Assembly (NCBI RefSeq): GCF_006228325.1
Contig: NZ_CP040231.1
Coordinates: forward strand, 1,065,001 to 1,129,000
DNA: 64,000 nt
Origin: Streptococcus sp. 1643
GTDB taxonomy: Bacteria > Bacillota > Bacilli > Lactobacillales > Streptococcaceae
Direction of reading: 5' to 3'
Positions 28,860 through 36,808 of the stretch are shown in pieces; the first letter of the stretch is position 1; each line of letters opens with the position of its first letter. The position numbers were made by a program, and so were the translations under genes. Below the pieces are notes generated by a model, which saw only the letters and a program-made list of their open reading frames with translations, had not been told where the DNA came from and searched no databases.

Positions 28860-28872
28860 ATCGTTCGGTTTT
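28860..28872 (-). promoter_or_regulatory. PurBox-like site upstream of guaC
   Basis: AAAACCGAACGAT matches 12 of 13 positions of the lactic-acid-bacterial PurR box AWWWCCGAACWWT, centred about 64 bp upstream of the expected transcription start. Confidence 0.5.
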
Positions 28873-28929
28873 TGCTTTGAAAATAGAAAGAGAAAAAAGA
28901 GAGATTAAATTCTCTCCTCTTCTTCAATC

Positions 28930-29709
28930 TTAATAATACTCACCTTGACGGTAGTCCCATGAGTTAAAGGTATCTGACAGGTGCATCATGATTTTATCAA
29001 TGTCAAGCCCTTTACGGATAACGACTGGTGCTGGTGAGATTGAACGATCTCCTCCTTGTTCTGGGATGAGTTTTCCGTCCTTATCGACCATAGAAACCAT
29101 CACACCTTGCTCGTAGCGAGTTTCAATCGTTTTGTCTGGTTGGATTGAAGCAACGTAGTCATCTGCTTCGATGACAAGGTCCACTGCTCCTTCGATACGT
29201 TGACCGATACCTTCCACCTTACCACGGTTTCCTTTACCAGATGGGTTAGCTGATGAGGCATAGACCATCTTACCTTCTTCCCAAAGTTTTGCAGCCAACT
29301 GTTCACCAGCTTTCCCAAATTTGATGACAAAACAGCTAGTACCACGAACGTCTGTCATGAGTTCTTCACGACCATCACCGTATGCTTTCAATTTCTCAAA
29401 AGCTTCTGGTTTCCATGGAAGGATACAACCGAGGAGAATGTCTTCGTCCCAATGTTTTTGGTAGAAGGCTTCAATTTCTGGGTTGAGTTGTGCTAAAGCG
29501 CGTAGCTCGTCCATGCTACCACAAAGTACAACACCTGGTTTGTTACGGTTACGCTCTTTGGCTTCAAATTTACGTTCAAGACCTGCCTTATCGCTCGTCA
29601 TGATAATGTAACCAACTTTTGTAGGGCATACAATGCACCCACCCTCACCTTTTAAAATGTCATAGCCTTCTTGTGAAAGTGTTCCGTTCCATTGAATGTG
29701 TTTTGTCAT
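28930..29709 (-). CDS. Sua5/YciO/YrdC-family protein
   Basis: 259 residues with the YrdC-like fold. GGCIVCPTKVGYIIMTSD corresponds to the N-terminal P-T-x-T-x-Y-G-L region, KERNRNKPGVVLC to the K-R-x-x-x-K-P motif, and VYASSANPSGKGNRG to the S-A-N-x-S-G motif. The family makes threonylcarbamoyl-AMP for t6A tRNA modification, but the first motif is degenerate (PTKVGYII instead of PTDTVYGL), so this may be a paralogue with another role. It lies 26 bp after leuD and is probably the last gene of the leucine operon. Confidence 0.8.
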   Translation of the reverse strand: MTKHIQWNGTLSQEGYDILKGEGGCIVCPTKVGYIIMTSDKAGLERKFEAKERNRNKPGVVLCGSMDELRALAQLNPEIEAFYQKHWDEDILLGCILPWKPEAFEKLKAYGDGREELMTDVRGTSCFVIKFGKAGEQLAAKLWEEGKMVYASSANPSGKGNRGKVEGIGQRIEGAVDLVIEADDYVASIQPDKTIETRYEQGVMVSMVDKDGKLIPEQGGDRSISPAPVVIRKGLDIDKIMMHLSDTFNSWDYRQGEYY

Positions 29710-29735
29710 AATTCTATATTTCCTTTTCTATTTTT

Positions 29736-30329
29736 CTATTCCTGCCAGTAGGCCGGTCGTTGTTTTTCATAGGCAGCAATCAAATCTTCATACTGCAAAG
29801 TAATACCGATATCATCCAAACCATTTAAGAGCTTGTGTTTCCACTCGCTATCTATTTCGAAAGTGAATTCTCCAACTGGTGAGATGATTTTTTGTTGTTC
29901 CAAGTCCACAGTTACCTGGTCAGTCGGTTTGAGTTGGGCTAGTTTCTCTCTAACCTCCCTAGGCTGGACAATAGGCAGCATGCCATTATTGAGTTCATTA
30001 TTGTAATGAATATCCCCAAAAGAACCTGCAATCACGACCTTAAAACCATAGTCGGCTAGAGCCCAAGCTGCGTGTTCTCTCGAAGAACCTGCCCCAAAGT
30101 TATCCCCTGAGATGAGAATACTAGCTTTACGATATTCAGGTCGATTAAAAACAAAGTCTGGGTCCTCAGTGTAGTTATCGTCCAGATAACGCCAAGCATA
30201 CATGAGGTACTTTCCAAAGCCTTTTTTATCAATTAACTTGAGAAACTGCTTGGGGAGTATTTGGTCGGTGTCGATGTTATCATTCATGAGAGGAACGGTC
30301 GTTCCCGTATAAACTGTAAATTTCTCCAT
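29736..30329 (-). CDS. leuD: 3-isopropylmalate dehydratase small subunit
   Basis: 197 residues. The swivel-domain signature [20 protein letters not shown] (about residue 76) is intact. With LeuC it isomerises 2-isopropylmalate to 3-isopropylmalate in leucine synthesis. [16 protein letters not shown] near the N-terminus is also typical. It follows leuC by 9 bp. Confidence 0.96.
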   Translation of the reverse strand: MEKFTVYTGTTVPLMNDNIDTDQILPKQFLKLIDKKGFGKYLMYAWRYLDDNYTEDPDFVFNRPEYRKASILISGDNFGAGSSREHAAWALADYGFKVVIAGSFGDIHYNNELNNGMLPIVQPREVREKLAQLKPTDQVTVDLEQQKIISPVGEFTFEIDSEWKHKLLNGLDDIGITLQYEDLIAAYEKQRPAYWQE

Positions 30330-30338
30330 ATCCTCTCC

Positions 30339-31721
30339 TTACTGGGCCTCTGGCATTTGCCGAACATCTACGAAGCGCCCTGCGATGGCCGCCGCCGCTG
30401 CCATAGCTGGACTGCAGAGATGGGTTTTAGCACCAAATCCCTGTCTGTCTTCAAAGTTGCGGTTACTGGTTGAGGCACAGTGAACCCCATCAGGGACCTT
30501 GTCAGGATTCATCCCTAGGCACATAGAGCAACCTGGGTCTCGCCACTCAAAACCAGCATCTAGGAAAACCTTATCCAAGCCCAACCTCTCCGCAGCTCGT
30601 TTCACAGGACGAGAACCTGGTACTACGATTGCTGTTAGATTGGGAGCAATTTTCTTCCCTTTGACAAATCGCGCAGCCAGCTGTAAGTCACTGATTCGAG
30701 CATTGGTACAAGACCCGATAAAAATATAGCCTAGTTCAATGTCCGCTGGCTTTTGACCAGGCTCCAAGTTCATGTAATGATAAGCTCGTTCATCATTCAT
30801 ATCCTTAATTTCTGGGAAGCTACTGTCAAAGTCGACGCCCATAGCAGGATTGGTTCCCCAGGTCACCATAGGAGCCAAGTCTGAGACATCCATCTGGATA
30901 ACCTTATCATAAACAGCATCATCATCGCTGACAAGGGTCTTCCAGTCGGCAACTGCCTCCTCGAAATCCTCTGGAACACATTCTCGTCCTTTGAGATAAT
31001 CATAGGTAGTTTGATCTGGATTCATGATGCCCATCTTAGAGCCAAACTCGATGGACATATTGCAGATGGTCATTCTCTCTTCCATGGTCAGTGCATCAAT
31101 GGCTTGTCCACGATATTCCACCACATATCCTACACCACAAGCAACGCCGTACTTGGCAATCAAGGCGAGAATGTAATCCTTAGAATAAACTCCTTTTTGA
31201 GGAACACCGGTGAATTCTACCAACATTTTCTTAGGTTTAACTTGCCAGAGGGTCTGGGTAGCAAAGACATGCTCGACCTCACTGGTCCCAATCCCAAAGG
31301 CGATAGCTCCGAAAGCTCCGTGAGTAGCTGTGTGACTGTCTCCACAAACGATGAATTTTCCTGGTTGGGTCCGTCCTGTCTCTGGACCTACCATGTGAAC
31401 GATTCCCTGCTTTTCAGAACCGTGGGCTGCATGTTCAATCCCAAACTCCTCAACATTTTCAGCAAGCTTATCAATTTGGGCCTTAGAAATCACATCTCGA
31501 ATATCGTAGATATTGACAGTTGGTACATTGTGGTCAAAGGTTCCAAATGTCAAGTCTGGCCGTCTCAATCTGCGGCCCGCATCTCTTAATCCTTGAAAAG
31601 CTTGGGGACTAGTCACTTCATGAATATAGTGCTGGTCCACATACATGAGTTGAGGCTGCCCCTCTTCTCCTGTGATGACATGGCGGTCCCATAATTTATC
31701 AAAAATCGATTTTCCTGCCAT
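30339..31721 (-). CDS. leuC: 3-isopropylmalate dehydratase large subunit
   Basis: 460 residues, aconitase superfamily. The three cluster-ligand cysteines are in GSCTNARI (about 337) and CSMCLGMN (about 397-400). [20 protein letters not shown] and the C-terminal [12 protein letters not shown] are conserved. It forms the Fe-S catalytic subunit with LeuD. It is fourth in the leu operon, just after a small membrane-protein gene. Confidence 0.96.
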   Translation of the reverse strand: MAGKSIFDKLWDRHVITGEEGQPQLMYVDQHYIHEVTSPQAFQGLRDAGRRLRRPDLTFGTFDHNVPTVNIYDIRDVISKAQIDKLAENVEEFGIEHAAHGSEKQGIVHMVGPETGRTQPGKFIVCGDSHTATHGAFGAIAFGIGTSEVEHVFATQTLWQVKPKKMLVEFTGVPQKGVYSKDYILALIAKYGVACGVGYVVEYRGQAIDALTMEERMTICNMSIEFGSKMGIMNPDQTTYDYLKGRECVPEDFEEAVADWKTLVSDDDAVYDKVIQMDVSDLAPMVTWGTNPAMGVDFDSSFPEIKDMNDERAYHYMNLEPGQKPADIELGYIFIGSCTNARISDLQLAARFVKGKKIAPNLTAIVVPGSRPVKRAAERLGLDKVFLDAGFEWRDPGCSMCLGMNPDKVPDGVHCASTSNRNFEDRQGFGAKTHLCSPAMAAAAAIAGRFVDVRQMPEAQ

Positions 31722-31724
31722 CCA

Positions 31725-31994
31725 TTACCTCCAAATAAAATATAAGGCTACTAGTGTGGTCACCATCCCGAGAAACCAAACTGTTTTAAAATACCATTTT
31801 CTAGTCTTGTGGTGAAAGGTGATTCCTGCCAACCAGGCACCAAAACCACCACAAGTAAAGGCTAAAATGAGTAAGATTTTCTCTGGGACGCGCCAAGCAC
31901 CTCTTCTTGCCTTGGATTTGTCAATGCCATAAATCAAGAAAATCAGCAAATTCCAAATCAAGAGGGCAAGCGTGATTCCTTCATTCATCTTCAT
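31725..31994 (-). CDS. DUF1294 small membrane protein
   Basis: 89 residues with three to four membrane segments. YGIDKSKARRGAWRVPEKIL followed by GGFGAWLAGITFHHKTRKWYF is the DUF1294 pattern. Function unknown. It overlaps leuB by four bases (ATGA) and lies 3 bp before leuC, so it is fully embedded in the leucine operon. Confidence 0.88.
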   Translation of the reverse strand: MKMNEGITLALLIWNLLIFLIYGIDKSKARRGAWRVPEKILLILAFTCGGFGAWLAGITFHHKTRKWYFKTVWFLGMVTTLVALYFIWR

Positions 31995-33028
31995 AATCTT
32001 TCAATGATGGCTTCTGTCATCTCCTTAGTAGAAGCCTGTCCTCCAATATCTCTTGTTAAAATGCCAGCCGCTAAACTAGCTTCAACAGCACGCTCGATAC
32101 GCTCCGCATCCTCATAACGTCCAAAGCTGTCTCTCAGCATCATGGCAACTGACAAAATCATAGAGATAGGATTGGCAATTCCCTGACCTGCAATATCAGG
32201 TGCCGAACCATGAATAGGTTCGTAGAGGCTTGGACCTTTTTCAGAATGACTAGCTGATGGCATGACTCCAAGCGTGCCAGATAGAACGCTTGATTCATCA
32301 GATAGAATATCTCCGAAAAGATTCTCCGTCACGATAACATCAAACTTGGCAGGATTAGTAATCATAAGCATAGCAGCTGAGTCCACCAACTGGTGTTCCA
32401 AGGTTGCATCTGGAAAATCTTGCGCAACTTCCTCAGCTACTCTCCGCCAAAGTTTTGATGTTGCTAGAACGTTTTGTTTATCGATACTAGTAACGATTTT
32501 TCTCCGATTGCTTGCAATTTCAAAGGCCTTGCGAATAATCCGCTCTACTTCCTCATAGCTGTAGTCGTTGATATCACGCGCTTTTCGCTCTTCAAGGATA
32601 TGATCCCCAAAGTAGATACCACCTGTCAACTCACGCACCACGACAAAGTCTACACCAGCAATTCGTTCCGGTTTGAGAGGTGATAAATGCTTGAGACTGT
32701 CAAAAATCTTAACAGGTCGAATATTGGCATAGAGATTGAGTTTCTTCCGAAGAGCCAGCAAGCCTTGTTCAGGCCGAATAGTTGCACCATCATACTGGGG
32801 ACTACCGATAGCCGCAAGGAGAATAGCATCTGCTTCTCTACATGCCTTGAGGGTTTCATCAGGTAAGGGATGCCCCGCAGCATCAATACCTGCACCTCCA
32901 AAGGGGCATCTATCTATCTCATAGTCAAAACCTGTTTTTGAAGCTAGAGCTTCCAGAACCGCTAAACCAGCTTCCATGATTTCTGGACCGATTCCATCCC
33001 CTGCTAGAGCTACTATTTTCTTTGTCAT
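31991..33028 (-). CDS. leuB: 3-isopropylmalate dehydrogenase
   Basis: 345 residues. The N-terminal ALAGDGIGPEIM and the metal-binding/dehydrogenase signature NLFGDILSDESSVLSGTLG (about 240) are intact; RELTGGIYFGDH is the substrate loop. It oxidatively decarboxylates 3-isopropylmalate with NAD+. It lies 11 bp after leuA in the operon. Confidence 0.96.
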   Translation of the reverse strand: MTKKIVALAGDGIGPEIMEAGLAVLEALASKTGFDYEIDRCPFGGAGIDAAGHPLPDETLKACREADAILLAAIGSPQYDGATIRPEQGLLALRKKLNLYANIRPVKIFDSLKHLSPLKPERIAGVDFVVVRELTGGIYFGDHILEERKARDINDYSYEEVERIIRKAFEIASNRRKIVTSIDKQNVLATSKLWRRVAEEVAQDFPDATLEHQLVDSAAMLMITNPAKFDVIVTENLFGDILSDESSVLSGTLGVMPSASHSEKGPSLYEPIHGSAPDIAGQGIANPISMILSVAMMLRDSFGRYEDAERIERAVEASLAAGILTRDIGGQASTKEMTEAIIERL

Positions 33029-33039
33029 AGCCTTCTCCT

Positions 33040-34602
33040 TTACACACTAGGCATGTCTCGGTAGGAAACGCTATGCCCCATCTCACCTGCATTCTCTTTT
33101 TGAACAAAAGTATTGGCATTGATATAGGCAATAGCGGAAGCCTTCAATACATCGAAATCAAGACCTGCTGCGTTAAAGATGGTTTCTGTATCTCTGTTTT
33201 CAACAGTGACCAAGACACGAGCTTGGGCATCGATTCCATCTGTTACCGCGTCAATAGTGTAGGACACCAAGCGGACAGATTGGTTAAAGAACTTATCGAT
33301 AGCGTTAAAGATCGCTTCAACAGAGCCTTGCCCTGTTGCATTAAATTCGACTTTCTCACCATCCATATTGGCTAGGGTAACAAGCGCTTCAATGTCATTA
33401 TCTGCATGAGTTTGAAGTTGTAAATCATCAAAGTGGAAACCTTCTGGGTTTTCAACCATGGTTCCAGCTACCAGAGCTCGAATATCTGCATCTGTGATTT
33501 CTTGCTTTTTGTCCGCCAGCGCCTTGAACTTAGCAAAGAGTGGTTTGATGTCTTCTTCAGTAAAATCTAGGGCCAAATCTCTTAGTTTTTCTACAAAAGC
33601 GTGGCGACCTGACAATTTTCCAAGCGGAAGACTGTTACTCTTCACACCAACCAATTCAGGTGTAATGATTTCATAGGTAAGAGGATTTTTAAGGACTCCA
33701 TCTTGGTGAATACCCGATTCATGAGAGAAGGCATTGCCACCAACGACAGCCTTATTTTTAGGAACTGGAATACCAGAAAAGCGAGAAACCATTTCAGACG
33801 TATTCATTGTTTCATCCAAAACAATATCACTAGTTGCTTGGAAGAAATCCTCACGAATCTTCAAAGCAACAGCTACTTCTTCAAGAGCAACATTACCTGC
33901 GCGTTCACCGATACCATTAATAGTTCCCTGGACACGTCCAGCACCGTGTTTAATTGCTGTCAAAGTATTTGCAGTTGCCATACCGAGATCATCGTGACAG
34001 TGGACACCAAAGACAACTTTATGATCTGATTTAATATTTTCAGTCAAGTAATCAAAGATACGTGCAAACTCTTCTGGAGTCGTAAAACCAACTGTGTCAG
34101 GGATATTGATATAAGATGCACCTGCATCGACCGCTGTTTGAACGACTTGTAAGAGGAAATCCAACTCTGTTCTAGTCGCATCTTCAGGAGAGAATTCGAC
34201 GATTTCAAACTTAGAACGAGCATAAGAAACATGTTCCTTGATAGCTTCTAAAATCTCTTCCTTGCTCTTATTGAGCTTATACTTGCGGTGAATCGGACTG
34301 GTAGCGATAAAGACATGAATTTGTGGATACTTGGCATCCTTAAGAGCCTCATAACAAGCATCAATATCAGATTTTACAGAACGAGCTAATCCTGTCACTG
34401 CTGTTTTTTTCATGGCTTTAGCAATTTCTTGAACAGCTATAAATGAATCTGGACTAGCAGCCGGAAAACCAGCTTCAATTACAGAAATTCCCCATTTCTC
34501 CAGCTGTCTTGCAATGGAAACTTTTTCCTTTATTGAGAAGTTAACACCAGGTGTTTGTTCCCCATCACGAAGGCTTGTATCAAAAAATTCAACTGTACGC
34601 AT
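33040..34602 (-). CDS. leuA: 2-isopropylmalate synthase
   Basis: 520 residues. The catalytic N-terminal TIM barrel has FFDTSLRDGEQTPGVNFS and the HCHDDLGMATANTLTAIKHG metal-binding block. The C-terminal LeuA regulatory domain (about 390-510) would bind leucine for feedback inhibition. First committed enzyme of leucine synthesis and first structural gene of the operon. It is preceded by a leader-peptide attenuator. Confidence 0.97.
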   Translation of the reverse strand: MRTVEFFDTSLRDGEQTPGVNFSIKEKVSIARQLEKWGISVIEAGFPAASPDSFIAVQEIAKAMKKTAVTGLARSVKSDIDACYEALKDAKYPQIHVFIATSPIHRKYKLNKSKEEILEAIKEHVSYARSKFEIVEFSPEDATRTELDFLLQVVQTAVDAGASYINIPDTVGFTTPEEFARIFDYLTENIKSDHKVVFGVHCHDDLGMATANTLTAIKHGAGRVQGTINGIGERAGNVALEEVAVALKIREDFFQATSDIVLDETMNTSEMVSRFSGIPVPKNKAVVGGNAFSHESGIHQDGVLKNPLTYEIITPELVGVKSNSLPLGKLSGRHAFVEKLRDLALDFTEEDIKPLFAKFKALADKKQEITDADIRALVAGTMVENPEGFHFDDLQLQTHADNDIEALVTLANMDGEKVEFNATGQGSVEAIFNAIDKFFNQSVRLVSYTIDAVTDGIDAQARVLVTVENRDTETIFNAAGLDFDVLKASAIAYINANTFVQKENAGEMGHSVSYRDMPSV

Positions 34603-34631
34603 AAGATTTCCCCTTTTCCAAATGTGGTTTT

Positions 34632-34668
34632 AAAAAAACATCTCGCTCAGAAGCCCAAGCGAGATGTT
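34632..34668 (-). terminator. leu attenuator terminator
   Basis: On the minus strand, AACATCTCGCT and AGCGAGATGT form a 10-bp stem followed by a run of seven T, 30 bp before leuA. An upstream segment CCAAGCGGGAG (about 34676-34686) can pair with CTCGCTTGG in the 5' arm, giving a competing antiterminator. Confidence 0.85.
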
Positions 34669-34713
34669 GATTTACTCCCGCTTGGTAAGCCAAACAGGAC
34701 TAATGCTTTTGCA

Positions 34714-34767
34714 CTAGCCCGAGTACCTCAACAACAAAGCAAATTGATTAAACTTAGCTGTTTTCAT
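34714..34767 (-). CDS. leu operon leader peptide (17 aa)
   Basis: MKTAKFNQFALLLRYSG with three consecutive leucine codons, preceded by AAGGAG. Together with the downstream terminator and a competing pairing it forms a classical ribosome-mediated attenuator: stalling at the Leu codons would favour antitermination and leuABCD expression. Confidence 0.85.
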   Translation of the reverse strand: MKTAKFNQFALLLRYSG

Positions 34768-34803
34768 GTTTGACTTTCTCCTTCGTTTGATATCTTGTTT
34801 AGT

Positions 34804-34832
34804 ATTTTAGCATAGGAAAAATCTCTTGTCAA
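34804..34832 (-). promoter_or_regulatory. Promoter of the leucine operon
   Basis: TTGACA (34827-34832), 17-bp spacer ending in TATGC, TAAAAT (34804-34809) on the minus strand. The transcript starts about 30 bp before the leader peptide. Confidence 0.88.
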
Positions 34833-34844
34833 GAAAAAATCCAA

Positions 34845-34859
34845 TATTTTCTGAAAATT
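34845..34859. promoter_or_regulatory. CodY box upstream of the leu promoter
   Basis: TATTTTCTGAAAATT matches the CodY motif AATTTTCWGAAAATT at 14 of 15 positions, 12 bp upstream of the -35 box. CodY represses branched-chain amino acid genes when isoleucine, leucine or valine are plentiful. Confidence 0.7.
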
Positions 34860-34916
34860 TCTTCAGTAAAGAATATTTTGCTAATTGAAAGTATTTGAAA
34901 ACTCAAGCGAATTTCC

Positions 34917-35573
34917 TTATTTTTTCACAGTCAAGTTCCAACTTTTTTCGATGAGTTCTATCACTTCTTCATCTTGCAAACTATCATCAAGCGCCAGACT
35001 AAGCCAGTAGCGTTTGTTCATATGAAAGGCCGGATAAATGCCTTTTTTTGAAAGCAAATCAGCTACTTGGTCGTGTTTGAGGTTGACTGCTTCGACTAGC
35101 CCTTCTCTCCCCTTTTCCAGCTTATCCCATGGGATTCTCATCAAAACAGCATACCACTTTTGATTGCCTTCATGTCTTAACACTGCTGTATCAGGCGATT
35201 TCTCCCATAGATATTCCAACTGATTACCATATTTTTTCTGAACTTGAGCCATGATACGCTTAGTCTGAGGGCAGATAAAATCCTGTACATCAAAGCAAGC
35301 CTTCCGAATCTGGTAAAGAATCTCCAAACAAGCCTCACGGATACTTGCAACAAAACTTCCCCGCATGCTTTCCATATGTACTTGAGGATAGAGGTCACCC
35401 GTTTCCTGGTCAAAAACAAGAAAACTCACATTATCAGGAGTGATGGAGACTGTCATGAAAAAGTCACCCTGCAAAATCTGGCAACTATAGGTCCAGACTT
35501 CCCCATTTTCTACAAAACCATAGGCATGAGCTTTTTCTTTATTAAACTGATAGGATTTAAAAATTTCAAACAT
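34917..35573 (-). CDS. MmcQ/YjbR family DNA-binding-like protein
   Basis: 218 residues. The C-terminal 110 residues carry the YjbR fold pattern (KWYAVLMRIPWDKL, VEAVNLKHDQ, GIYPAFHMNKRYWLSLALDD). The N-terminal 100 residues form a second conserved domain of the two-part streptococcal version. YjbR proteins have a double-wing DNA-binding-like fold, but no function is established. Cytoplasmic; no membrane segment. Confidence 0.85.
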   Translation of the reverse strand: MFEIFKSYQFNKEKAHAYGFVENGEVWTYSCQILQGDFFMTVSITPDNVSFLVFDQETGDLYPQVHMESMRGSFVASIREACLEILYQIRKACFDVQDFICPQTKRIMAQVQKKYGNQLEYLWEKSPDTAVLRHEGNQKWYAVLMRIPWDKLEKGREGLVEAVNLKHDQVADLLSKKGIYPAFHMNKRYWLSLALDDSLQDEEVIELIEKSWNLTVKK

Positions 35574-35580
35574 AAGTGAA

Positions 35581-35604
35581 AACTGCTACCAAAAGCTAGC
35601 AGTT
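35581..35604 (-). terminator. Probable terminator after cutC
   Basis: AACTGCTA/TAGCAGTT stem (8 bp) with an 8-base loop, 12 bp past the cutC stop. The minus-strand T-run (TTCACTT) is weak. Confidence 0.5.
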
Positions 35605-35616
35605 CCTTTCTATTTT

Positions 35617-36249
35617 TTAAAAGACAACCTTGGTTCCATGCAATTGTGTCACGCCCAACTGTTCGATAAAGGTTTGACGGTTATCCAAGTCAATCCCCCC
35701 ACCTGGTAGAATTTCAATTTTACCTTTAGCCTGTTCCAAAATTCTGTGATAATGAGCGAAACGTTTCTCTAGCGAATCTCCAGACACACCAGCACGAGTT
35801 AAGATACGAGTGACTCCGACTTGGCTGAGCCAGTCAATGGCTTCCAACTGGTCTTCATCACTCAATTCATCAAAGGCCATGTGAAAGACAATTTCCATTC
35901 CTTTAGATGCGGCAATCAACTTCTCAAGATTAGGCTTATCTAACTTCTTATCAGCAGTTAAAGCCCCAAATACAACCCCTTGACTTCCAGCCTGAGTAGT
36001 CAAACGAATGTCTTCTAGCATGATCGCTATTTCAAGATCAGTATAGACAAAGTCGCCACCACGTGGACGAATCATAGTCATGATGGTGGTGTCGTAGTTA
36101 GCTGCCAGTTCAACCGCTGCCTTGGTCACTCCATAGCTAGGTGTTGTTCCACCCACTGCTAGATTGTCACAAAGTTCGATTCGACGAGCTCCAGCCTGCA
36201 TCGCTTTTTCAAGCAAGGTCACATTTTCAGCACAAAATTCGTAAATCAT
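35617..36249 (-). CDS. cutC: CutC family protein (copper homeostasis family)
   Basis: 210 residues, TIM-barrel CutC. The N-terminal EFCAENVTLLEKAMQAGARR and IELCDNLAVGGTTPSYGV are the family signature, with MTMIRPRGGDFVYTD and EILPGGGI further on. The original copper-homeostasis assignment in E. coli has been questioned. AAGGAG lies before the ATG, and a TATAAT lies about 30 bp upstream. Confidence 0.93.
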   Translation of the reverse strand: MIYEFCAENVTLLEKAMQAGARRIELCDNLAVGGTTPSYGVTKAAVELAANYDTTIMTMIRPRGGDFVYTDLEIAIMLEDIRLTTQAGSQGVVFGALTADKKLDKPNLEKLIAASKGMEIVFHMAFDELSDEDQLEAIDWLSQVGVTRILTRAGVSGDSLEKRFAHYHRILEQAKGKIEILPGGGIDLDNRQTFIEQLGVTQLHGTKVVF

Positions 36250-36342
36250 TTGATTCTCCTTGATGTTTTCTTTGAATTTATTATATCATATTATTTTAAA
36301 TATGCTTTCATTTTTATCAAGGCAAATAACTACTATTTTTAT

Positions 36343-36702
36343 CTATTCTTTGTCAGGAATGACTTTAAAGAGATAGTAGGTGATAAAGATAGTCAGGGCT
36401 CCCAGACCGATTTTGACTGGCAAAAGAGGGGCAAAATAAATAGAAATCCCCATCAAGATATAGATAGATACGATGATTTTTTTCTTTCGTTCTCGCGCGA
36501 TTGACTTGGTTTCCCGAAAGTCCGCTACATAAGTCTGATAAAGCTTTGTATGATAAAGCCAGTCTTCAAAACGCTTAGAAGATTTAGAAAAGCAAGCGAT
36601 AGCTAACAAAAGAAAGGGCGTCGTTGGCAAAAGTGGTAGGACAACCCCAATGACAGCTAAAGCCAGTGAAATAAAGCCAATACTGAGATAAATGATACGC
36701 AT
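36343..36702 (-). CDS. DUF454/YbaN family membrane protein
   Basis: 119 residues with four hydrophobic segments. GVVLPLLPTTPFLLLAIACF and FSKSSKRFEDWLYHTK are diagnostic of the YbaN family. Function unknown. The start at 36702 (MRIIYLSIGF) is chosen because AGGAG lies five bases upstream; the open frame continues to 36762. Confidence 0.88.
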   Translation of the reverse strand: MRIIYLSIGFISLALAVIGVVLPLLPTTPFLLLAIACFSKSSKRFEDWLYHTKLYQTYVADFRETKSIARERKKKIIVSIYILMGISIYFAPLLPVKIGLGALTIFITYYLFKVIPDKE

Positions 36703-36775
36703 GATTTCTCCTAGATAAATTACTCTTTCTCTAGTTTCGCATACAAGGGGGAAATTTGTCAAGCATCAACAAAAA

Positions 36776-36803
36776 AGAGCCTGAAATTCATTTTCAGGAC
36801 TCT
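36776..36803 (-). terminator. Terminator after topA
   Basis: GAGTCCTGAAA/TTTCAGGCTC stem followed on the minus strand by TTTTTT, 6 bp past the topA stop. Confidence 0.85.
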
Positions 36804-36808
36804 GCATT

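Noticed and set aside
31011..31589. 192-codon plus-strand ORF opposite leuC
   Set aside because: Lies wholly within a conserved full-length leuC; its translation has no recognisable motif and mirrors leuC codon pattern.
34603..34800. T-box riboswitch before leuA
   Set aside because: No T-box sequence or specifier stem seen; a Leu-rich leader peptide with a terminator explains the region.
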